Source of the DNA: Microcaldota archaeon
Lineage (GTDB): Archaea; Micrarchaeota; Micrarchaeia; Micrarchaeales; Micrarchaeaceae
Assembly (NCBI GenBank): GCA_021812205.1
Contig: JAKAOJ010000023.1
Location: 1 to 6,017 of the forward strand
Reading direction: 5' to 3'
Length of the DNA stretch: 6,017 bases
Position numbers and translations under genes: made by a program. Under the pieces are notes generated by a model. That model worked only from the letters and a program-made list of their open reading frames with translations. It was not told the origin of the DNA and ran no database searches. Shown in pieces: positions 1 to 4,356 of this stretch; position 1 is the first letter of the stretch; every line of letters begins with the position of its first letter.

Positions 1-121
1 GAACGGTGAAACAGCCAAGCTTGTGCGCAACGAGATAGCAGAGGGCAAGGAGCCGAAGCAGTGGACCGCCTGTGAGGCTTATCAGTCTATAACCGGAAAG
101 CTCACGAGCCTGATTAAATAA
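1..121 (+). CDS. 3' end of an unidentified protein (5' truncated)
   Basis: An open frame enters from the left edge (first full codon at 2-4) and runs 39 codons to TAA at 119-121. The visible C-terminus is charged and soluble-looking: it starts NGETAKLV, contains KEPKQWTACEAY and ends GKLTSLIK. No membrane segment or recognisable catalytic motif is present, and I do not recognise the family. Codon use (AAG, GAG, GCC, ATA) resembles the other genes of the window, which supports it being a real gene tail and not chance. It converges with the DUF1059 gene on the other strand, with 83 bases between the two stop codons. The function cannot be inferred from this fragment. Confidence 0.6.
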   Translation, partial: NGETAKLVRNEIAEGKEPKQWTACEAYQSITGKLTSLIK

Positions 122-141
122 TGTGCAGAAATAGGGCCTTT

Positions 142-188
142 TCCGGCAGCAAAAAGCAATAAAAGAAAAAACCAATGCTGTTGCCGGA
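142..188. other. Inverted repeat between convergent genes
   Basis: TCCGGCAGCA at 142-151 can pair with TGTTGCCGGA at 179-188. This gives ten pairs, one of them G-U, around a 27-base A-rich loop. It sits between the stop codons of two convergent genes. It may end transcripts or protect their 3' ends in either direction, although the bases after the stem are not a strong T tract on either strand. Confidence 0.4.
151..171 (-). terminator. T-rich archaeal terminator for the DUF1059 gene
   Basis: Read on the minus strand, this stretch is a run of T tracts (TTTTTT, C, TTTT, ATTGC, TTTTT) beginning 33 bases after the stop codon at 205-207. Archaeal RNA polymerase commonly ends at such U-rich runs without needing a hairpin. 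The position directly downstream of a minus-strand gene supports this reading. The assignment is inferred from sequence only. Confidence 0.55.
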
Positions 189-204
189 TTTCGTGTCAAA
201 GGTG

Positions 205-456
205 CTACTGCTCGTCTTCTGCCTGCTCAGGGGCAGCGGCTGATGCCGCCTCTTCTTCCTCTTCTTCTTCCTCTTCGGCAGGCGCATCCTTTATGGCAGC
301 CTCGACCTTGGCCATTGTCGCCTCGTCAATCTGCTCCATACCATGCGCAGACTTGGCGTGCTCAGCGATCTTCTGCATAAGCTCCTCCCTGCTTTCGGAT
401 TCAGCCTCGAAGTCGCACTCCAGGCCAATGTCTCTGCATGCAAATTTCTTTGCCAT
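205..456 (-). CDS. DUF1059-family small protein with polyglutamate tail
   Basis: An 83-residue soluble protein. Residues 1 to about 57 match the DUF1059 pattern as I know it: a MAKKFACRDIGLECDF start, then a helical segment ending EHAKSAHGM. No function is established for the family. Cys7, Cys14, His33 and His38 are spaced like a small Cys2-His2 zinc site, which is my inference. Residues 61-69 are nine glutamates in a row, followed by an Ala/Glu/Gln tail that the family core does not need. The start was chosen at ATG 456-454 because the family usually begins M-x-K-F and because AGGTGA (467-462) lies five bases upstream. GTG at 465 and ATG at 459 are in frame but overlap or crowd that site. 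A weak TATA-like CTTTAG (488-483) lies upstream. The gene is probably transcribed separately from the tRNA, whose T-rich end lies in between. Confidence 0.85.
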   Translation of the reverse strand: MAKKFACRDIGLECDFEAESESREELMQKIAEHAKSAHGMEQIDEATMAKVEAAIKDAPAEEEEEEEEEAASAAAPEQAEDEQ

Positions 457-461
457 CATTT

Positions 462-467
462 TCACCT
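462..467 (-). promoter_or_regulatory. Shine-Dalgarno site of the DUF1059 gene
   Basis: AGGTGA on the minus strand is fully complementary to the archaeal 16S 3' tail (UCACCU). It decides the start: it is five bases before ATG 456, only two before ATG 459, and it overlaps the upstream GTG at 465. Confidence 0.7.
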
Positions 468-525
468 ACGCCAAGTTAGACCCTAAAGACTTATTACCGT
501 TTGGGTGACTGTTGGCATGGCCGGC

Positions 526-532
526 AAAATAA
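526..532 (-). terminator. Short T-rich end of the tRNA-Leu transcript
   Basis: The minus strand reads TTATTTT six bases after the discriminator base of the tRNA. This is a plausible U-rich stop signal for the tRNA transcript. It is short and unsupported by other evidence. Confidence 0.35.
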
Positions 533-537
533 GCATA

Positions 538-622
538 TGCAGGGGGTGAGATTTGAACTCACGAACCCCTACGGGAGCAGGCCCTGAACCTGTCGCATTT
601 GACCAGACTTTGCTACCCCTGC
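538..622 (-). tRNA. tRNA-Leu, anticodon CAG
   Basis: The minus strand folds into an 85-base class II tRNA. The acceptor stem is GCAGGGG/CCCCUGC (seven pairs), the D stem GCA/UGC with a UGGU-containing loop, the anticodon loop UUCAGGG, the T stem GUGAG/CUCAC with loop UUCAAAU, and the discriminator A. The 14-base variable region can form a UCCC/GGGG hairpin, as in leucine tRNAs. The anticodon CAG (plus-strand 584-586) reads the CUG codon, which is common in the neighbouring genes. CCA is not encoded, so it must be added after transcription, and no intron is present. One oddity is an A-C mismatch at the outer pair of the anticodon stem (27-43). The promoter is probably the TATA box at 646-655. 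Confidence 0.95.
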
Positions 623-645
623 ACGCTTGGGTATTTCGTATCAAC

Positions 646-655
646 AAATATAAAA
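646..655. promoter_or_regulatory. TATA box shared by tRNA-Leu and the permease gene
   Basis: The sequence is AAATATAAAA on the plus strand and TTTTATATTT on the minus strand. Its centre is about 28 bases from the tRNA 5' end at 622, close to the usual archaeal TATA-to-start distance. In the plus direction a transcript would start near 676-678, leaving about 15 bases of leader before ATG 693. The A-rich CAACA just upstream on the plus strand could act as a BRE. Use in both directions is inferred, because no second clear box is visible in this gap. Confidence 0.6.
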
Positions 656-684
656 GCTAGCAGCAAAGATAATATCATTATCGG

Positions 685-689
685 GGGTG
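685..689 (+). promoter_or_regulatory. Shine-Dalgarno site of the permease gene
   Basis: GGGTG lies three bases before ATG 693 and matches the anti-Shine-Dalgarno core. The GTG at 687-689 is in frame but forms part of this site, so it is unlikely to be the start. Confidence 0.5.
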
Positions 690-692
690 CTT

Positions 693-2006
693 ATGGCCAA
701 TAAGCTAAGCACTGCGGTAGCTATGGCCGTAGGGCTCGGCGCGATAATCGGCGCCGGGATATTTGTACTAAGCGGCACGGCAATCGCGCTTTCAGGGGCA
801 TACTCGCTGATTGCATTCGTAATGGTAGGGGCCATAGCAATACTTGTCGCTTTAGTGCTCGGCTCGCTGGGCTATATGATGCCCCACGCAAAGGGTGCAT
901 CATACTCATACGTGTACGGCGCATTCGGCAGCGAGATGGGCTTCGTCACCGGCATAATCATGTACTTCAGCTTTGCAACTGCGGTGAGCGCAGTGGCGCT
1001 GGGGTTTGGCGCTTACCTCTCCAGCTTACTGGGGTTTGCGCAGCACATAGACAGCATAGGCTTTGCCATCCTGCTGATACTGGTGCTGTCTGTCGTGAAC
1101 CTGATAGGGGTCAAGAAGGCAGCAAAGATGGACTTCGGGCTGGTGATGGTAAAGCTGGGCGTGCTCGCCGTGTTCGTGCTGTTCGCCCTGGCATTCCTGT
1201 TCATGCACCCTCACGTGCTCAGCACGAATTTCACGACGCTGGCACCCAAGCAGGGCATAGGCGCTATATTTGCCGCAAGCGTAGCCATATTCTTCGCCTA
1301 CACCGGCTTCCAGGTAATATCAACGCTGACAGACAGGGTGAAAGGGGGTCCGCGCAAGGCAGCCAAGGCAATAATGCTTTCGGTGCTCATCAGCCTTGTG
1401 GTGTACGTGATGGTGGATGCGTCGCTGATGCTCCTTGCGCCTGCAAGCTCTTACACTATAACGGCAGATCCGCTCACTTTCGCGCTGAAGAGCTCTTCAG
1501 CACCGCAATGGCTCTTCATAGTAGTTGACATAGGCGCGCTTATAGCTACGACTTCTGCCACCCTTGCCATGATACTGGCATCCTCGCGCACCATATACCA
1601 GATAAGCAAGGACAGGCTCCTTCCTGCAGTGCTCCGCAAATACAACCCTAAGCGCGATGTCGCAGTCAACGGGGTCGTAGTCACAGCCGTGATAGCTGTG
1701 TTGATGCTGTTCTCGGGCAACATCTACATAATAGCTGCAGTAAGCAACTTCGGCCTTATCTTCGCGTATCTGATGAGCACGCTGGCTGCAATAAAGCTCA
1801 AGCGCCTGCACATGGGATTGATGCCATTGCCGTTCTACCCATATTTGCCTGTTGTGACCATAATCGCCCTCCTTGCGCTCCTAGGCGGCATGCCAAAGGA
1901 AGCGCTTGCGATAGGTTCCGCCATGATCATGGGCCTGATAGCAGTTTATTACTTCTTCAGGGAGTATGAGAACAAGCGGGTTGTAAAGCTTAAGCTGTTC
2001 AAGTAA
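693..2006 (+). CDS. APC-superfamily amino acid permease
   Basis: A 437-residue inner-membrane transporter, probably importing an amino acid by proton or sodium symport or by exchange; the substrate cannot be told. About twelve hydrophobic segments are visible. Segment 1 carries the glycine-rich GAIIGAGIFV (16-25), the unwound TM1 motif of the family. Segment 6 carries FFAYTGFQVIST (200-211), matching the FFAY-x-GF motif of AA_permease_2 proteins, with Gln207 where Glu or Asp is more usual. TTSATLAMILASSR in segment 8 and the long hydrophobic C-terminal segments fit a full-length member, and the family is commonly 430-480 residues. ATG 693 was chosen over the in-frame GTG at 687 because the GGGTG ribosome site overlaps that GTG. 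The TATA box at 646-655 probably drives it. The GTPase gene follows after 26 bases and is probably in the same transcript. Confidence 0.92.
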   Translation: MANKLSTAVAMAVGLGAIIGAGIFVLSGTAIALSGAYSLIAFVMVGAIAILVALVLGSLGYMMPHAKGASYSYVYGAFGSEMGFVTGIIMYFSFATAVSAVALGFGAYLSSLLGFAQHIDSIGFAILLILVLSVVNLIGVKKAAKMDFGLVMVKLGVLAVFVLFALAFLFMHPHVLSTNFTTLAPKQGIGAIFAASVAIFFAYTGFQVISTLTDRVKGGPRKAAKAIMLSVLISLVVYVMVDASLMLLAPASSYTITADPLTFALKSSSAPQWLFIVVDIGALIATTSATLAMILASSRTIYQISKDRLLPAVLRKYNPKRDVAVNGVVVTAVIAVLMLFSGNIYIIAAVSNFGLIFAYLMSTLAAIKLKRLHMGLMPLPFYPYLPVVTIIALLALLGGMPKEALAIGSAMIMGLIAVYYFFREYENKRVVKLKLFK

Positions 2007-2032
2007 AAACGAAACGTCAGAGCGTGTCAAGC

Positions 2033-3202
2033 ATGTTGATAGGAATTATAGGCGCCCCTAACAAGGGGAAGAGCACCCTCTTCTCAGCGATGACGCTCCA
2101 CGATGCGCAGATAGCGAACTACCCGTTCACCACCATAGATCCCAACAAGGGCGTTGCCTATGCAACCACCGAGTGTGCGGAGAAAAGCCTCGGTGTAAAG
2201 TGCCATGCCCGGAACTCGATGTGCGTTGAAGGTGTGCGCATGGTGCCGATTAACGTGATAGACGTGGCAGGGCTTGTGGAGGATGCCCACGAAGGTCGCG
2301 GCATGGGCAACCAGTTCCTCGGGGACATAGCGGCCGCCGATGCTCTCATAATAGTTGTTGATGCTACCGGGAAGACAGATGCAGCAGGCAACCCTTGCGA
2401 TGCATGCAACCCTGCAGAAGACGTTGCCATGGTTAAGAACGAGCTCGTCGAATGGGTGGCCGGCATAATAACTAGCCACATGCACTCAATAACGCACAGC
2501 CCCAGCGGCCTCGACGCGCTGGAGGGCGTGCTAGCAGGGCTCAAGCTTGGAAGGGCTGACATAGAGGCTGCAGCAGCGAAGCATACGCTGCCCCTAGACA
2601 AGATCGAGTGGAACGATGACGCAGTGCATGTGTTTGCAGAGGAGCTGCTATTCAGCACAAAGCGCTTCATTGTGGTGGCGAACAAGTATGACGGCCAAGG
2701 CGCGGAGAAAAACTTTGCGGCGCTCAAGGGCTCGCTCGGCGACAAAGTCGAGTGGGCGTCGGCCGCAATAGAGCTAGCGCTAAGGAAGGCTGCACAGCAG
2801 GGCTTGATCTCGTATACGCCTGGCGCAGCAGGATTCTCAATCATCCGCAATGACATATCGGATGAGCAGAGGAAGGCGCTGGACTACATGGCGGCATTCA
2901 TAAAGGGAAGGGGCACGAACGTCCAGAACATAGTGAACAGGACTGTCTTCGAGCTCCTTGACAGCATTGTCGTCTATCCGGTGGAGGACGAGAACAAGTA
3001 CACTGACCACTTCGGCAACGTGCTGCCAGATGCTGTGCTGGTGAAGCGCGGTTCAACGGCGCACGACCTTGCTGCAGCGATACACACAGACATAGCGAAG
3101 AACATGCTCTACGCCATAGATGCCAGGACCAAGATGCGCCTCGCCAAAAACTACGTGCTCAAGGACGGGGACGTGATAAAGATAGTGAGCGCGGCCAGGT
3201 AA
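2033..3202 (+). CDS. Ygr210-type GTPase with C-terminal TGS domain (YchF/Obg relative)
   Basis: A 389-residue cytosolic GTPase of the TRAFAC/Obg group, probably acting with ribosomes or RNA, as inferred for the family. The visible motifs are G1 GAPNKGKST (7-15), the Obg-type G2 region YPFTTIDPNKG (30-40), G3 DVAGLV (77-82), HEGRGMGNQF just after it, G4 NKYD (217-220) and G5 SA (243-244). The TGS domain covers about 313-388 (VKRGSTAHDL, LKDGDVIKI). The cysteine pattern GVKCHARNSMC with GNQFL and VVDATGKTD is the archaeal/eukaryotic Ygr210 (PH0525) signature. NKYD predicts GTP specificity, unlike true YchF/OLA1, whose NxxE favours ATP. ATG 2033 gives the family start M-L-I-G-I-I-G; an in-frame GTG at 2024 would add three residues. 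No strong ribosome site is present. The short gap after the permease suggests coupling in one transcript. Confidence 0.93.
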   Translation: MLIGIIGAPNKGKSTLFSAMTLHDAQIANYPFTTIDPNKGVAYATTECAEKSLGVKCHARNSMCVEGVRMVPINVIDVAGLVEDAHEGRGMGNQFLGDIAAADALIIVVDATGKTDAAGNPCDACNPAEDVAMVKNELVEWVAGIITSHMHSITHSPSGLDALEGVLAGLKLGRADIEAAAAKHTLPLDKIEWNDDAVHVFAEELLFSTKRFIVVANKYDGQGAEKNFAALKGSLGDKVEWASAAIELALRKAAQQGLISYTPGAAGFSIIRNDISDEQRKALDYMAAFIKGRGTNVQNIVNRTVFELLDSIVVYPVEDENKYTDHFGNVLPDAVLVKRGSTAHDLAAAIHTDIAKNMLYAIDARTKMRLAKNYVLKDGDVIKIVSAAR

Positions 3203-3219
3203 CGCAACCAATAAATACG

Positions 3220-3225
3220 TTTAAG
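3220..3225 (+). promoter_or_regulatory. Candidate TATA box for the Sec61-beta gene
   Basis: TTTAAG in an AT-rich stretch (AATAAATACGTTTAAG) is centred about 25 bases before ATG 3247. That spacing would give a leaderless or nearly leaderless transcript. A weak AGTGA site (3236-3240) is also present, so the leader question stays open. Confidence 0.4.
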
Positions 3226-3246
3226 GGGAAAGGGTAGTGAATTGCA

Positions 3247-3402
3247 ATGGCATCCTTATACTCTCCGCAGTCCCAGGCTGGAGTGCTGAGCTTCTACGAC
3301 GCGCCGACGAAGGGCCCGAAGCTCAGCCCTAAGGTAATAATTGTTGCAGTAGTGGTCTTTGCGATAATAATACTTGTCGCAGACCATCTCATCTACTACT
3401 GA
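3247..3402 (+). CDS. Preprotein translocase subunit Sec61-beta (SecG-type)
   Basis: A 51-residue tail-anchored membrane protein, the small beta subunit of the archaeal SecYE-beta translocon. A short cytosolic N-terminus carries the family motif QAGVLSFY (10-17) and GPKLSPK (23-29). One hydrophobic helix follows (about 30-45, VIIVAVVVFAIIILVA) and the tail is DHLIYY. Archaeal Sec61-beta proteins usually have 50-60 residues with the same order: the S/AGL-x-x-F/Y motif, then a basic Pro-Lys-Leu-Ser-Pro segment, then one membrane helix. The gene appears complete. It lies 44 bases after the GTPase gene and probably has its own promoter. Its stop codon overlaps a hairpin shared with the convergent gene. 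Confidence 0.88.
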   Translation: MASLYSPQSQAGVLSFYDAPTKGPKLSPKVIIVAVVVFAIIILVADHLIYY

Positions 3403-3429
3403 GCCTTTTCACCTGCTGCAAAGGGGCTC
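3401..3429. terminator. Hairpin over both stop codons of convergent genes
   Basis: GAGCCTTTT (3401-3409) can pair with AAGGGGCTC (3421-3429). That is nine pairs, two of them G-U, with an 11-base loop. It overlaps the Sec61-beta stop (3400-3402) and the stop of the minus-strand gene (3428-3430), in a gap of only 25 bases. It may end or protect both transcripts. The T tract is weak, so the role is uncertain. Confidence 0.35.
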
Positions 3430-4309
3430 AAGCCGCCTTGAAGATGTCCCTCCTTACCTCAGTGACATCGCCGCTCTCAGCAAGCAGGTAGAGCACCGCC
3501 CTGACTCCATCCTCGTCTAGCCCTGTGGCGTTGGCTATGTCGGCTGCGCTCTTGCTGCTCTTCTCTATCTCGCTGAGTATCTGCGAGCTATTCCTGTTGA
3601 TGTAAGCCCTGGTCGCTATATAGAAGCGCCTGTTGAACGCACGCGTGCCTAGAACCAGACCGCGCCGTATGCTGTCCTCCATAGCAGCAGAGAGGTTAGA
3701 GGCATCTGCTTCATTGCGCACCACTACAAATCCATTAGACTGCAGCGCCTTCACATAGACATCTACACCCTGTGCAGCCTGCTCCTTCTCCTGGCCTACC
3801 GGGATTGCGCGCAGGCTGCGCCTCTGCTGCGCCTGCTGCACTTCTTCCGCGGCATCAGGCTTCTTCCTCATCAGGAACCTGTCGTATATGCTCTTGGCTA
3901 TCCCATATTTGGCCGCAGCGCCTGCCTTTGCGAACGGCTCAACAAAACCCTTTGCAACCAAACCCTTGAGCACGGCCTTCTCATCCCTAGTCAGCATCGA
4001 GTTGACCTTTTCCTCGGTCCTCTCTGCATACCTGACAGTATCAAGCTTCTTGAGCACCTCGAGCTCCTCTGCAGTGGGCGCCTGTCCAGCCCGCCCCCCA
4101 GGCTCCTTTACAGGCTGCGACGTTACGCGCTTATCCCCGTTCATCGACGCCAGCAGCTCAGCAATGTCGCTCTTCTTTGCGACTATGAATGACTTGCTGC
4201 TGTTCCTAAAGAAGTCCACCTCGTCGTTCTCCTTGAGGCCAAGGCCTTCCTGCACCTCCCTCGGTATATATACAATGAGCTTGTCTTTGCTCTTATAAAC
4301 CTTTGAAAT
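3428..4309 (-). CDS. AbrB-like N-terminal domain plus winged-helix protein, unusual start
   Basis: A probable DNA-binding regulator of about 293 residues. Residues 3-46 look like a SpoVT/AbrB-type swapped-hairpin domain: KLIVYIPREV, then EGLGLKENDEVDFF, then SFIVAKK. A Pro/Gly-rich linker, a helical region (about 105-150) and an Ala/Gln-rich linker follow, then VDVYVKALQSNGFVVVR (182-198). The C-terminus (about 254-293, AADIANATGLDEDGVRAVLYLL) reads as a winged helix-turn-helix. The target is unknown. The first canonical start is GTG 4255-4253, which gives 275 residues but begins in the middle of the AbrB domain. Eighteen further in-frame codons upstream encode the missing strand, so I place the start at ATT 4309-4307, five bases after GGTG (4318-4315). 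A sequencing frameshift from ATG 4320 is the alternative. The frame is closed by TAA at 4333-4331. The gene diverges from the hydrate-repair gene. Confidence 0.8.
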   Translation of the reverse strand: MSKVYKSKDKLIVYIPREVQEGLGLKENDEVDFFRNSSKSFIVAKKSDIAELLASMNGDKRVTSQPVKEPGGRAGQAPTAEELEVLKKLDTVRYAERTEEKVNSMLTRDEKAVLKGLVAKGFVEPFAKAGAAAKYGIAKSIYDRFLMRKKPDAAEEVQQAQQRRSLRAIPVGQEKEQAAQGVDVYVKALQSNGFVVVRNEADASNLSAAMEDSIRRGLVLGTRAFNRRFYIATRAYINRNSSQILSEIEKSSKSAADIANATGLDEDGVRAVLYLLAESGDVTEVRRDIFKAA

Positions 4310-4312
4310 ACG

Positions 4313-4318
4313 ACCACC
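4313..4318 (-). promoter_or_regulatory. Shine-Dalgarno-like GGTGGT before the putative ATT start
   Basis: The minus strand reads GGTGGT. Its GGTG core lies five bases before ATT 4309, within the three to six bases seen between GGTG and ATG at the permease and DUF1059 genes. It supports translation of the AbrB-like gene starting upstream of GTG 4255. Confidence 0.4.
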
Positions 4319-4327
4319 ATCTAAGCG

Positions 4328-4337
4328 TTTTTAATTA
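4328..4337. promoter_or_regulatory. TATA-like box in the divergent gap
   Basis: TTTTTAATTA on the plus strand is centred about 24 bases before ATG 4357, which fits a leaderless start for the hydrate-repair gene. Read on the minus strand it is centred about 24 bases before ATT 4309. If it served that direction, the GGTGGT at 4318-4313 would lie outside the transcript. Confidence 0.45.
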
Positions 4338-4356
4338 TGTTCTGCTTCATAATACC

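Noticed and set aside
250..276. The TCT/TTC tract as a microsatellite or phase-variation repeat
   Set aside because: It encodes in-frame glutamates by mixed GAA and GAG codons, so it is not a pure repeat, and changes of whole units would not switch the gene off.
2158..2856. A long minus-strand open frame opposite the GTPase gene
   Set aside because: It is the antisense shadow of a strongly conserved gene, has low-complexity Ser/Ala/Pro-rich content and shows no family pattern.
3888..4298. A plus-strand open frame opposite the AbrB-like gene
   Set aside because: The minus strand shows recognisable AbrB-like and winged-helix sequence; the plus frame is Ser/Leu/Pro-rich and has no ribosome site or motif.
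4303..4356. TTG 4303 as an N-terminally extended start for the hydrate-repair gene
   Set aside because: The extra residues do not resemble the YjeF_N start, the region carries the TATA-like box, and it overlaps the divergent AbrB-like reading frame.
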